NCBI GenBank assembly: GCA_035610365.1
Contig: CM069438.1
Coordinates: 34,093,869-34,157,868 of the forward strand
Length of the DNA: 64,000 nucleotides
Reading direction: 5' to 3'
Source: Aquatica leii
Taxonomy: Eukaryota > Arthropoda > Insecta > Coleoptera > Lampyridae
This document shows positions 10,027-21,235 of this stretch, piece by piece; the stretch's first letter is position 1, and each line of letters begins with the position of its first letter. The notes under the pieces were generated by a model. That model worked only from the letters and a program-made list of their open reading frames with translations. It ran no database searches and was not told the origin of the DNA. Made by a program: the position numbers and the translations under genes.

Positions 10027-10995
10027 AATTATTCAGTGATACAAAAGGAACTTTTAGCAATAGTTTGGGCAGTTAAGTATTTTAGACCTTATTTGTTTGG
10101 CCGAAGATTTAATATCATAACTGATCACAAACCACTAAAGTATCTTTTTCCCCTTAAGGATGAAAATAGTAAATTTACTCGATGGAAACTAAAATTAACC
10201 GAATACACATACGACATTATATGCAAAAAAGAAAAATCAAACACCAACGCAGACAGTCTCTCGAGAATTCAAATTCATACGAAAGAAACTAATTTTTGGG
10301 AACAAGTAAATAACGTTTTAAAGGACATTAAGTATTACAACAACCAACAAACTCCATTATTCCCTGATAGCCCAACTCGCACCCTGCAACCTCAAACCCA
10401 AATTTCAAACTCAAACGAAGACATAGACAATATATCGATCTTAGTTCAACCAGATTTAGACAACCAAACCGTACTCGACCTACCCGAAATAATTATTGAA
10501 CAAAATCAAAACAAGAACTTAATTGATGACGATCAAACCATACACTCCAATGCAGGATCATATCCTAATTTTGAAATTCCAATCATATCTACAGCTGTCA
10601 ATTACGGTCAAAATCAAATCATCATAAACTCAGTTCTACATTTTCCAGCTAATCCTAAAACGATGATTCTTTTCAAAAAACGAAAACGCATAAGCCTTCA
10701 ATTATCACAGAATAATCTCGAAAGGGATGTCATTGATTTCATTAAAAACTATGTCAATCCTAATACCCAGTATCATCTATATTTTGAAGATCCAGATTTA
10801 TATGAACCATTTTCGGCAATTATCCAAAAATACTTCACAAATTCTTCGTTGAAATTTAAAAGATGCACTAAAAAACTTATCGATGTCACCAACAAAAATG
10901 ACTTAAAAGAAATAATTCAAGCTTATTATGAAAGTAAAACCAATCATAGGGGAATCGACGAAACCTATGAACGCGTAAAAAATAAATATTTTTAG
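10027..10995 (+). pseudogene. pol: Gypsy pol: RNase H and tether, start of integrase
   Basis: Continues the same frame past the 10024 stop. RNase H motifs are visible (KELLAIVWAVKYFRPY, TDHKPLKYL, NADSLSR). About 160 residues of poorly conserved connection follow, then the first His residues of the integrase zinc-binding domain. An in-frame TAG at 10993-10995 replaces a conserved Trp in the usual Y-W-P motif. RNase H would remove the RNA template during DNA synthesis. Confidence 0.85.
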
Positions 10996-11737
10996 CCTAT
11001 TATGAAAAAATCTATTCAAACGTACATAAATGATTGTGAAATATGTCAACAAAGCAAATATGAACGGAACCCTGTTAACATTAAAATGAACATAACCCCT
11101 ACTGCAGTTAAATCTTTTGAAATTGTACACGTAGACACCTTTACTCTGGAACAAAATAAATTTTTGACAATCATTGATAGCTTTTCCAAGTACGTCCAAG
11201 CATACCATCTAAATTCCCTTTCCAGTACAGAAATAGTAAACAATTTAATAAACTTTTTCTCTCATCATGGTGTACCAAAACAAATTATTGCTGACAACGG
11301 TACGGAATTTAAAAATTCCGTGATATCAGAACTTCTAGGTTTACATAAAATCAAAATACACTTTTGCTGTCCAAATCACCCTCAATCTCAAGGCACTATT
11401 GAGCGATTTCATTCAACAATCCTAGAACACGTACGGTTGCTTAATACAAAAGGATTTCTTAAAACACCAATTTTAACAAAAATAATTTATGCTATTTTTG
11501 CGTATAACTACTCGATTCATTCTGTTACTAAACTAAAACCTATTGATGTAATTAATATTAGCACTGACGACCCTTTTGATTGATGAAATTGATAAAATTC
11601 TTATAAACGACTACATTAACAGCCATAAAGAACGATCTAAATTACTTTATTCCAAAATTAATGAGGACCTTATTAAAGAAAAAGAAAAACGTACTGAAAA
11701 CGTAAACAAAAATCGTGACGACCCTGACATCTTTTAA
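10996..11737 (+). pseudogene. pol: Gypsy pol: integrase
   Basis: This enzyme inserts proviral DNA. The CxxC of the zinc finger (CEICQQSK) comes first. The catalytic triad then appears as D in VHVDTF, D in ADNGTEFKN and E in TIERFHST. The frame stops after about 11583. A C-terminal Lys/Glu-rich tail continues in another frame from about 11577 to a TAA near 11737, so an indel separates them. Length and order fit errantivirus integrase. Confidence 0.9.
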
Positions 11738-11941
11738 ACAGACCAAACCGCATATGTCAAAAATCACAAACGACCAAAACAATCAAATAAATTTCACAAA
11801 TCTACAGAACTACAAGCAGTAAACCTCCAAAATAAAACTGTTTCCACCAAGACCTAAGAGAAAATCCACATGGATAATCTCAAACGCCCTCTCAAAAGAC
11901 CCTTTCAATTTTGATAATTAAACTAAAAAAATATTTTTCAG

Positions 11942-12836
11942 TTTACCCGGCATCTTCGGATTCGCCGAAAAAGTAAAAATAAGGAATTTAGAAAGCAATC
12001 CTGGCATCTTACCTATAAAAATAAGCACAGCAAAGATTAATAATTATTACTACAAATTAATTCATTTTTATGATCTTTAACCTATAATTTTAGAGACAAA
12101 CCAACTAAAAACACATTCGAACAAACTAGTGACTCTTTTAGATAAGAACCAAAACTATTTAAACGATAGTTCAAATTATTTCAAAATTTTACACTTTATA
12201 GAAGAAAAGGTAAAAGATAAATTAACTGAAATTATACCACATCCTGAAAGAATTAAACGTGGCATTTTAAATGGCTTAGGCTCAATTTACAAAGCAATAA
12301 CGGGCAATTTAGACGCTAACGATGGCGAACGTTACGAAAAATTGATAGCAGAACTCCAAAATAACCAAGTAAGCTTATCGACAAGTATTAAAACCCAAAA
12401 TTCACTATCGACTCAATTAATAAACAATTTTAACACAACAATCAATGAATTAAAACACAACGAAAAATTATTGCAATCAAAATTAAATCAAATTGAATTA
12501 ATTGTTGACGGCCAAGCGTACCGAGAAAACTCAATGTTTATCAAGGATACAATCAACCAACTTATAGCATTGTATAACATGATTTATTCGATACTCCAAG
12601 ATGTAGAAAACTCAATAATGTTTGCTAGATTGAAATCCATGCATCCCAGTATAATCAAAACGAGTGATTTCTTCAAAGAATTAAAAATTATAGAAAAAAC
12701 TTTAGGTTCTAATGAACTCCCCATAGAAATTAAATTTGAAAATGTTCTACTTATTGAGAAACTTGTAAAAATAGACAGCTATTCAGTTGATAACAAAATT
12801 AGATACATTTTACAAATTCCTATCCTATCCATTTGA
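11942..12836 (+). pseudogene. env: Errantivirus env, 5' part (broken)
   Basis: An envelope glycoprotein relative of the baculovirus F protein group. Env-like coding begins right after a T-rich tract and CAG at 11941, consistent with expression from a spliced RNA. It is stopped in frame at 12078-12080 and reopens to 12836. A furin-type site, RIKR, lies at 12249-12260 and is directly followed by a Gly/Leu/Ile-rich segment in the position of a fusion peptide. Heptad-like Leu/Ile/Asn repeats follow at about 12345-12510. The frame then breaks at 12834-12836. The stop, plus further breaks downstream, make this a fossil. The cleavage motif and order identify it. Function is inferred from family only. 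Confidence 0.87.
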
Positions 12837-13502
12837 ATTGAACTTATTCCATTTATACTCGGTACCAATTCCTGATAAAAGTCAGTTTAAGGTTATTGTA
12901 CGAAAATTTTACCACAACTATACTTCTGCGACGGCGTAAAACTGCAAGGCATCCAAAATGAAAATTTATGCGAAATCCAAATTTTAAATATGAAATATTC
13001 TTCAAGCTGTCAACAAACAAACGTTCTTATACACCAACCGATCGTCGAAAATTTAATAAAGTCGAATCAATGGATAAATGTTTTACCAACGGAAACTACC
13101 TTCAAACTTCAATGTCAACAACAAGAAGAAATTATAACACTCAAAAGAACATATTTCGTCGAAATTCCAATTGGCTGCCGACTCGAAACACCGTTTCGAA
13201 TAATCGAAAACAAGGAACGTTTAACAAACCCAGGACAACCAATTCTACTGCCAAAATTACAAACCCAGCAACAAACTCAATCAGAAGAAAAAATTAATAT
13301 TAAATTAGAAGAAATTCCTTTAGATGAATTACAAGAAATCAAGAATAAGATTAACCAAAATCAACCAAAATTATCGACTTCAACAATGTTCGACACCCCA
13401 AATTTTTGGACATCAGTAATTTATGCAATATGTATTATTTTCATCGCTCACACCGTCTTCAAGATCCTGAAACCAAAATTTTGTGGAAAAAAGGAAACCT
13501 GA
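12837..13502 (+). pseudogene. env: Errantivirus env, 3' part with membrane anchor
   Basis: C-terminal part of the envelope protein. Between 12837 and about 12930 coding similarity switches frames, which indicates two small indels. From about 12930 one frame runs to the TGA at 13500-13502. It has several Cys residues (SSCQQ, LQCQQQ, IGCRLE), a Lys/Gln-rich stalk, and one hydrophobic segment near residues 140-160 of the 12990 frame that should span the membrane, followed by a short basic tail. This is the usual layout of an errantivirus Env C-terminus. Confidence 0.82.
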
Positions 13503-13563
13503 AAGTCATTCAACTGTAGAACTTTCAAGTGTTCAAATCCCACGCTGACACGATGGATTTGAA

Positions 13564-13577
13564 TCTTCGGCGGGAGG
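13564..13577 (+). other. Polypurine tract region of gypsy provirus
   Basis: The purine-rich run CGGCGGGAGG lies directly before the 3' LTR and would prime plus-strand DNA synthesis. Confidence 0.75.
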
Positions 13578-13772
13578 AATTATCTCACGAGAAAATTGTA
13601 AAGTGCTGAGTATAAAATATAACCATATATATAAGACCCTGCACATTTTGCAAAAGTTAGTTGCATTTTCACACATTTAACATTAGAATTATAGCTACTA
13701 AACATTTTTATTGTAATCATAATAAAATAAATTGTTTTTAAAAAACCGATTTGGGTTAATCAAAAGTTAATT
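13578..13772 (+). repeat. 3' LTR of gypsy provirus
   Basis: 195 bp, paired with 367-547. It is 14 bp longer because of a different central block after the CCATATATATAA stretch. The outer parts match the 5' LTR with only a few substitutions. It is followed by the CGTG duplication at 13773-13776. Confidence 0.93.
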
Positions 13773-13776
13773 CGTG

Positions 13777-14419
13777 TCTTTAAACTTGATTTTTGTACTT
13801 AGATATTTGAAGTTTTTGATATTGTACTTCGTGGTCGTCTATGTGTAGATTTTTTGCCACTCTTCCAATGAACAACCATTACGTCCAACCTTATTTGTCA
13901 AAGTTTTAATTTTTAAACCATGTTACCTTGGTCTTGCGTAAATAAGACAATATTGTTTGGCAAAAGTAAGTTAGGCAGCATTCCATGTCCTACTTGTTCA
14001 TCTCTTTCTACATCAAATTTTTAAAACCTGCTTTGTTTATATATTTAAAAAAAACGTAATAGACTACCATATTAGTTGATTTTTGTCCCTACTCTTTTCA
14101 TAGACATGTAAATATTTAAAAAAATATTTTTTAATAGCTGGAAAACGTCTACTTTAGAATTATCCTTCTAATTTTATACAAGAATTCGAGTTTCTACGGG
14201 TACACCATTACTACAATTTTCTATTTTTGATTAATCTCGTGTGTTACTGTTCACAAGACTTATGAATAGAAAATTGCAATAACCGAATTCGAATGCTAAG
14301 TAGTTAACATTAATATAAAGTTTTTTTGAAGTTTACTAAATGCGTTTGCAATTTAGTATCATCAAAATTTTAGACAATGTAATCATAACAATTAGAAATA
14401 TATTTAAACATAACTAATA
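13777..14419. other. AT-rich intergenic stretch
   Basis: Host flank between the provirus and OBP gene 1. I see no coding, RNA or repeat structure beyond AT-rich runs. Confidence 0.6.
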
Positions 14420-14420
14420 A

Positions 14421-14427
14421 TTTTATT
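14421..14427 (-). terminator. Polyadenylation signal of OBP gene 1
   Basis: AATAAAA on the minus strand, about 45 bases after the OBP stop codon, in an AT-rich stretch. Confidence 0.5.
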
Positions 14428-14469
14428 GTTTTTTCAATTCTGATGAAATGTAGTATAAACAGCCATAGA

Positions 14470-14951
14470 CTATGCTAATCCTACAAAACTGGCATAACAT
14501 TGACCATATAACCAAATTCTTTCGCACAAATCAAGATTATCTTTCGATTGATTATCGCATTGAGTATTCATGGTGGCATTAGCGCTTGGTATTATCTTCA
14601 GGACGGTTTCCACGTACATCGATCCATCAGGATGCGTAATCGATAATGATGTTGCGAGGCATTTCAAAAAGCACTTAAAACAAGCATCATTTGGAAATTC
14701 GAACTTAGTGAGGAATCTGTCCACGAAAACTGGATTTACTCCGGTTGCGCAAATACATTGGCTTATGAAAGGCGCCACCATGATGTTGTATAAACGTAAC
14801 ACATCACTCTTAAACAAAAATTATCTTGTTAAAGCAACAATAAGTAACGGTAACTAAGAACACTTACTGAAGTAATCGGATTTGACGGAGGAACAGTTAA
14901 TTGTGCGTCTGCTACGGCTAACAAGAAACATGTTAGTAATAGGTACTTCAT
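14470..14951 (-). CDS. Odorant-binding protein, gene 1 (two exons)
   Basis: A classical insect odorant-binding protein: a small secreted helical carrier that ferries hydrophobic odorants to receptors in sensillum fluid. Exon 1 (14951-14868) starts with an ATG and encodes a signal peptide (MKYLLLTCFLLAVADA) and the mature N-terminus. It ends at a GTAAGT donor. The acceptor is TTTAAG, and exon 2 (14808-14470) continues in phase 0 to a TAG. The total is 140 residues, normal for the family. The six conserved cysteines are present with diagnostic spacing C2-X3-C3 (CFLKC), C4-X10-C5 and C5-X8-C6 (CERIWLYGQC). It is clearly diverged from OBP genes 2 and 3 and is the oldest member of this local set. 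A TATA-like element lies upstream. No lesions are visible. Confidence 0.92.
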
Positions 14952-14982
14952 TGTTGTATATCAGAAAAAAAAACATCTACCT

Positions 14983-14993
14983 GTATATATACG
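14983..14993 (-). promoter_or_regulatory. TATA-like box of OBP gene 1
   Basis: TATATATACAG on the minus strand, about 32-42 bases upstream of the start codon. This is near enough to imply a very short 5' leader. The spacing is a little tight for a core promoter, so this is tentative. Confidence 0.35.
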
Positions 14994-15300
14994 TATGAAA
15001 TGTTTTTGTAGAGATTGCTTTATATTTTATTTGAATTTGATTGTACCAAGAAACTAACAAAACATGTTTATGCAAGTGTTATGAAAAATATTTGAACTGC
15101 TGCTAAGATCTACAATTAATTGTCTACGTTTTAAAAATTCTACTTTATGCGCTGAAAATATTGTTTTTTTAGTGCCATGGTGTTTAACACAAACAACAAT
15201 ATTATATTTGTTTAAAAAATGTATTTCCTATCTAATTTTTTAACGTTAGATTAGCAAGCTATTGGGAAAGTTAATTGATCGGTTATTTAAAGAAGTAGAA

Positions 15301-17620
15301 ACTAAAAAAAATGGGTCGTTTTGGACATTGCAAGACCAACAATAACGGACTGCGTCTCCTTTCCTTCGCCGCCGCGAACAACCTCATCATAAGGAATAGG
15401 CACTTCCAGCATCCTGCGAAACATCAAACTACGTGGAGAAATCCTGCAGGCATCGACTTAGCGGTTTTGAACTACGTTTTAATCAACTCTCGCTTCCGAT
15501 CATCGCTCCAGGATGTCCGGATCGGACCACTACCTTGTGCGTGCCATTATTAAACTTCGACCGCAAGACAGAAGTTCAACTTGCGCTATCCAACCATTTT
15601 GCAGTACTGGCCGAACAACAGGACCTCGATGTTGAAAAGCGCCAAATCACAAGTGCCATTATGGAATGCGCCAAGCAAATCTGCCCACCAATCCGCCACC
15701 GAACACAAACATAGATATCCAACGAAAGTTTGTACATGGTAGAAGAGCGGAAACGAGCCAAGCTAACCAATCATGAGCGATATCGGAAACTCAATCAAGA
15801 AATCCGCCGACGGCTTCGAAAAGAACGAGAAGTGCATTGGAACCGAGTAGCGACCGACTTGGAAGAAGCAGCTGCGAAACACTAGTACTATACGCAGTAT
15901 CGCACTCTTTGACGACTGAGCGGAAAGACGAAATAGACAAACGACAACATCCGAAATGTAGATGGAACGTTTGTACAATCACCAACCGAGCGCCTAAAAC
16001 GTTGGAGGGGGTTTTTCGGGGACTTGTACAACCACAAGGCGCCCCAAGGACCTCTAGCGGAGCCGCTGCATATCAATCCGTCAGACTTTGACATGTTTGA
16101 TGTCGAACCAAGTATCGACGAGGGAAAGGCAGTTGTCCGATCTTTAAAAAATGGCAGAGCACCAGGCAATGACATAGTCACTGCAGAAGCAATCAAGCCT
16201 GGAGGAGACATTTTGCTCCACCGCCTCTGTTCACTTCTACAAAACATTTGGCATGCCGAACAGGTTCCACAAACATGGAAGTTGGCAACAATCGTGCTTA
16301 GAAAAAAAGTGATAGCTGTGATTGCAAAAATTATCGTGGCATCAGCTTATTTTCTATCGTTGGCAAGGTCTTCACGAAGATTATTCAATTGCGACAAGCA
16401 AACCGGTCAGGAAAAACAAGCAGAGTTTCGACCAAACCGTGGATGCTGCGACCAGATCTTCGTCATCCGGCAGGTAATGGAGGAAAGAATCTGATGCGGA
16501 AAAGGAACAGTTATCATCTTCATTGACTTCAAATCAGCATTTGACAGCATCTACTGGCCAGCCTTAGAGATTGAGCACATACCTCGGAAGATTATCAGTC
16601 TTCTCCAAGCAAGTTATCATGGGTCAACCAGCCAAGTGCGGATTTGAAATAAGCTGTCCGACTAGTTTACCATTCAAACAAGGGTCCACCAGGGTGACGT
16701 CGTCTTGCTACAACTTTTCAACATTGTGGTTGACGCAATAATGAGAAAAGTCAAACGTGGCGTCCAGCTCGACAAAGACCACTTCCTGACAGACTCGATG
16801 TTTGCCGTCGACAGCGCCGTATTGGCTGACGAAGAGGCAATATCGCCTACACTGCCTAGATGTACGGTCTTAAGATCAACACAAACAAGACGAAGGTTCT
16901 GACAACGGATGGATCACCAGTCATAGTGCAACTCGATGGCGTCCAAATAGAACAAGTTCAAGAATTCCAGTACCTGGGGTTGATAATACAAGAGAAGAAA
17001 GTGGCGTCTACTGCAGAGATCCAAGCGCAAATTGGTCAAGCTTCTGCCGCCTTTGCTTTACTGAAGTGATGTCTGTGGAAGCAAAGCAATATTACCACCA
17101 AGACCAAAATCCGTCTCTTCTGGACCCTGATCTTGCCAATTCTTCTCTATGCAACGGAAAGTTGGATCTGGAGAAACTAGAGGTATTCCAAATGCGATGC
17201 TTACACCAAGTCTTATGAGTCTTGCTTTGCGACCGCATCCGAAACAAGGATATTCGACGTCGATGTGGCGAACAGCCGACGATCGAGGAACAGACCCAGA
17301 AAAGGCGATTACGATGGTTTGGACACGTATGCAGAATGGATAACAGCCGCCTACCACAACTGGCAAAATCGACCCGCTCACTGGAGAGTCCAACGCACAG
17401 CACCATAGAAAACCTGGATTAAACAAGTCCAAGGAGATGTGAGAAATCGCCGGCTAAACCTCGAAAAGGCTAGAACCACAACCATGGACCGTCAGGCATG
17501 AAAACGTTTTGTAAACGACATTTGTCAACCATTGGCACCCACAGCAGCTTACGGGCTTAAGAGCTTATCGAAACCAAACGCCAGCTAGGGAACAAAAAAA
17601 AGAAACTAAAAAAAATAATA
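15301..17620 (+). mobile_element. Decayed RTE-like LINE
   Basis: A non-LTR retrotransposon relic in many short frames. In order: the C-terminal half of an apurinic-like endonuclease (NGLRLLSFAAANNLIIRNRH, then a disrupted IDYVLI-type motif, about 15311-15540); the reverse transcriptase start (LKNGRAPGNDIVTAEAIK, about 16140-16200; VPQTWKLATIV); a QAEFRPNRGCCDQIFVIRQ segment near 16420; a damaged catalytic region (about 16790-16830, where YADD would lie); YGLKINTNKTKVL near 16860; and the C-terminal RRLRWFGHVCRM motif near 17310. Motif wording fits RTE-type endonuclease-reverse transcriptases. An A-rich 3' tail follows at 17590-17640. No full frame survives. Confidence 0.82.
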
Positions 17621-17639
17621 CAAACAACAAAAACAAAAT

Positions 17640-18285
17640 TTGGCGACAAAGCCATCTCATGGTATAAAAAGATTAAAAAAAAGACCTACAAAAGCACACA
17701 ACTGAATCAATGTTATGTAACCGAGTTTAACATTTTTTTAAATTTGATTGTTACAGAAAATAAGTTTTTGTAAAACGTCTTCTAGAATTAGTAAACAAGT
17801 TTTTACAAAAAAAGACAATTTTGTTTACTAATCTGTCACTAATAATCTACAAAAGTTTTTATCTTAGTATCCATTCTGGCCATAATTTTTTTTCTGATTA
17901 TTTTACGTTAATATTTTGCATTAGTATCCAAAAATCTTCTTGTATATCAGCTGAGTTTTTATCTAACTATGTAACAATGATATGTAATCTGTATTCCACA
18001 CTCCGCCACACATTCGTCAAACTTCGACACTTTAACTTTTTCCTAGATGATTGAAATCTTTTTGACATTACTCACCTGCAGTTTGACATGACTTTACTCT
18101 CAAAAAGTATCAATTGTTGGAAGACAAAAAAAATGTCTACCGGTTTCACTGTCACTTCAGAATCAGAATCAGTCTCTAAATATAAAATTTGTAAGTAGGA
18201 AGAGTTAGCTTAAAAATTTACGTAGAAACCTCAATATCATTATTCCTCCAGCTACAAAAAGCATCGTCGTTTTAAACCACACTAA
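17640..18285. other. AT-rich stretch without recognisable gene
   Basis: Low-complexity AT-rich sequence between two LINE relics. Short open stretches are hydrophobic by composition and show no family motif. Confidence 0.55.
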
Positions 18286-18290
18286 TTACG

Positions 18291-19150
18291 TTGAAAGTTA
18301 GAAAAGACATTTATAGAGATCCTAGAGAAGAAAAAAAAGGACAATCTGTAAGTGAAGATTTTAATGCAAGAGTAGGAGAGGAGGGATTGATAGAAAATGA
18401 GCTAAAGGTAAACTTTGAAGAGAGGCGTTTGTGTGCTGTCAAAAAGTCGAGAGATAAAACTGTTAATTCTCGTGGTAAAAAAGTTATGGAGCTATTAAAT
18501 ATGCAAGATTTAATCATTCTTAATAGCACACTGCCAGGTGACCGGTTAGAGGAATATACTTTTATAGGACCTATTGGATCGTCGGTGATAGATCTGGCTG
18601 AGATGGGTATTCGTCTAGTTAACTTGGTTAGAGATTTTCGTGTTGGGGAAGAGTATTTATTGGATCATTTGCCCATAATTATAGAATTAATGGGGGGAAA
18701 TAGTTATTTAGAGGTATGTGATGAGATTGCCGTTGTTGCCTAAACTTGCATAGACAAAGCACGATGAGGTACACTGTAAAACCAAAATGCTGGTGCATAT
18801 AAGAAAGGGGTGGGAGGAATTCCAGCCAGAGTTGGCAATCAATAGATTACAGGAGTTCATAAAAATAAAAGAAAGATAATGAGGTTTTTAAATCTTTTTA
18901 GGAAAGTAGGGACGGACGGGGCCAGTCTGTACTATAGAAATGAAAAGAAAAAATATCAAGTCTTGTGTACAGAAAATAAATCTATATGGAAGAACATTTC
19001 TCTACTCATTTGAATCCGCCGGTAACGGCGACTCTTGTGAGTTTTGCAGAACCATATATACTAGATGAGCAAGAATTAAAGTTTAATAAAGCCCCAGGGT
19101 CTGATTGAATACCGGCGGAGTTTTACAAGAATTTGCCTGATCAGATTTTA
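18291..19150 (+). pseudogene. LINE endonuclease and start of RT (5' segment of a split relic)
   Basis: About 150 codons of a LINE endonuclease domain from 18291 to 18743: the DFNARVGEEG motif, a middle part NSRGKKVMELLN, then a degenerate VIDL and an LLDHLPI that replaces the catalytic SDH motif. Lower down, a KAPGSD motif near 19088-19107, with a stop after it, marks the beginning of reverse transcriptase. The wording resembles the endonuclease of the purine-rich LINEs at 24.1 and 31.1 kb, so it may be a distant member. The RT appears to resume at about 21236. Confidence 0.72.
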
Positions 19151-19159
19151 GTGAAGTTG

Positions 19160-20440
19160 TTAGCATTTATTTAAAAAAGCTGTTGTTTTCTCATTATTAA
19201 AAAAAGAATGACGTGAAAAAGTTATCGGCATTGAATTAGTATTAAAAACTCTAAATCCAAACGGTCTCGGCTGTTGTTTCCCAATTATAGTTTTAGTAGT
19301 AGGTAATACTTTAGTGCAAAATGATTGCAAAGTGGAGGGTACATCTTTTATAGAAAATTTTTCTAGAGAAGCACAAAAATGGGTATTTGGGCTGTGTCGG
19401 TAACGCTTAGCTTTTCTTTTCCAAGTGATGTACGGTAAGAAACACAAAGCAAGTATCAAAATCTCAAAACATCAAACTTCATTTGACACAAAATATTTTC
19501 AAGGGAAAAAGTCACCTTCACAAAGCACAAATAATAATATTGCGCTCACAAGCATGTTATGCGAGGAAAGGTCGAAAAATTGTAGTTTACGTCCACGGAC
19601 TCATTTTCTGCTGGCTTAGATACGTTTGAAAGCATTCGGATAAATGTAAAATTTTCTTTAGGCACAATCAATTTTAGAGCTAAAGTGGAACTTTCAGAAA
19701 TTTAGCGAGACATTGATTGAATACGCTAGGATTAAATAAATCATTTAATGATTAAATAAACAATTTTTATCGCATGATTCCTGACAATTGCGCCACCTTT
19801 AACTAATTGATGCGCATTTTTAAAAAAACAACAAAAACTAAATGATTGCTGGATTTTACTCGAGTTTTATGGCGGTTCACAGTTCTACAGCTTCTAAGAT
19901 TATGAGACGATTCGAGCTACGTTGCCACATTCTTTCAGATGTAAAAGTTGCAAAGTGCAGATTTCATCTTTGGAAATGTGCATCCACAGTTTAAAAATTG
20001 AATTTTCAACAGTTTGTCGCGTTTGCAATTTCTTGTCATATCTAAAGAAAACTTACAGCAGATTGGACTCGCAATAAAAACATTTCACGACGCGAAATAA
20101 TCGACATACCGTTTTATTAAATTATCTTTTTTTTACCGATTCTACAATTTTTTTCTCCTATTAATATTAAACAAATGCGCTACTGACTATAAAAAAACAT
20201 TAAAGAGATAAACTTTACGTTAACATAAATTTTTTCTCTAGTTTTAACAGATTTATAACGCTAATAATCTTTAGAATTGTTTGACTGTTGACATTCAAAA
20301 TTTACTAAAATTCTATTTTACCTACTTTTGTCCTATGTTAATAACTTTACAGTAAAATCGTTTATGATCTAAACTAGTTTTTAGTATAAAACTTTAGAAA
20401 TCAGGTTCATTAAATTATTTCGTTTACGCATTTTAAAATT
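19160..20440. other. Unassigned sequence splitting a LINE relic
   Basis: AT-rich DNA between the two halves of the LINE relic. A 99-codon minus-strand frame at 19160-19459 has no motif I recognise. No terminal repeats or target duplication were found, so whether this is an insertion is unproven. Confidence 0.4.
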
Positions 20441-20451
20441 TGAACATAAAC

Positions 20452-20592
20452 ATGTGTGTTTCGGTCGAGTTGCTTTTGGTGATCATTGCGGTTTTTTTTG
20501 CGGCTAAGGGTAGCTTTGTCGATGTCGTAATATTACACCAGCATCGAAACCGCCACAATTTTTGTATTGAAATGATTTGCTTAATAATTTAA
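20452..20592 (+). CDS. Short ORF with signal-peptide-like N-terminus
   Basis: 46 codons starting at an ATG. The first 20 residues (MCVSVELLLVIIAVFFAAKG) look like a cleavable signal peptide: a hydrophobic core then Ala-Ala-Lys-Gly. The remaining 26 are His/Ile-rich with two Cys. It is too short for the track length cut-off but could be the first exon of a secreted protein or of a decayed chemosensory gene, since OBP first exons here have the same form. No convincing splice donor follows at the expected place. It may be a chance frame. Confidence 0.2.
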   Translation: MCVSVELLLVIIAVFFAAKGSFVDVVILHQHRNRHNFCIEMICLII

Positions 20593-21150
20593 AATAACCA
20601 ATAAACTATTACCCTAAAACGGTGCAAGATAGAAGACAGTTGCACAAAAATATTTTTATAGAAGACAAAATTTAGTATAAAAAAGTCGGTGGACGGGTAC
20701 AATTACCTTCAATAGTTTAGAAGATACACATGTGCAAAGTTGCACAGAAAGTACATTAAAATTCTGTAACTCTTAAACTATTAAATACAATTATACACTC
20801 CCGCGGATGTTTTTGTTGTAAATTTTGTGCTCAATAAATTGTTTATGTGCAATTTTCATCTATATTGTACCGTTTTTGCAGCGTACAAGGCGGAAGATTG
20901 CGCGGATCTAATTCTGCAATTACTATAATCATTTTTCATGACTGCTGACATAAATTAAGATTTATTATATTTTTAAAACATAAAAAGAATCATAAGGAAT
21001 ATCTTGTTTAATAATTATAAACACTGCATGCGAAAAATAGAAAAAATGAAGTAAAATTGGTCACCACAGCAAGTTCCAGATTTGTTTATCTGAGCGTTTC
21101 ATCGTTTCGTTACGTGAACCTTCGAATCAAGCTCCCTATCAGTGTTTTCA
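20593..21150. other. AT-rich stretch without recognisable gene
   Basis: No coding or structural signal seen. Confidence 0.5.
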
Positions 21151-21235
21151 ACACTAAAATTGAGAATTCTAAGGGAATTCGCTTTTTAAATGCAGTGGGA
21201 AAACTGGATGTTAGACAATAGGATGTTAGTTAAAT

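Larger units (their letters stand above)
367..13772 (+). mobile_element. Errantivirus-type Ty3/gypsy provirus (17.6/297-like)
   Basis: A complete but decayed endogenous retrovirus-like element of about 7.35 kb, not counting the nested BEL insertion. In order it has a 5' LTR, tRNA-Ser primer site, gag, protease, reverse transcriptase, RNase H, integrase, env, polypurine tract and 3' LTR. The LTR termini are AATTA...TAATT and the target duplication is 4 bp, both typical of insect errantiviruses. Several in-frame stops and frameshifts in gag, pol and env make it coding-dead. The LTRs differ mainly in one central block. A 6.05-kb BEL/Pao element sits in gag at 1992-8041. Confidence 0.95.

Noticed and set aside
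12968..13297. 109-codon frame overlapping the env 3' part
   Set aside because: Lies out of frame with the env reading that has Cys residues and a membrane anchor. It is basic and Asn/Thr-rich by composition.
19160..19459. 99-codon minus-strand frame considered as a host exon
   Set aside because: No recognisable domain, no splice context, and no similarity seen elsewhere in the window.
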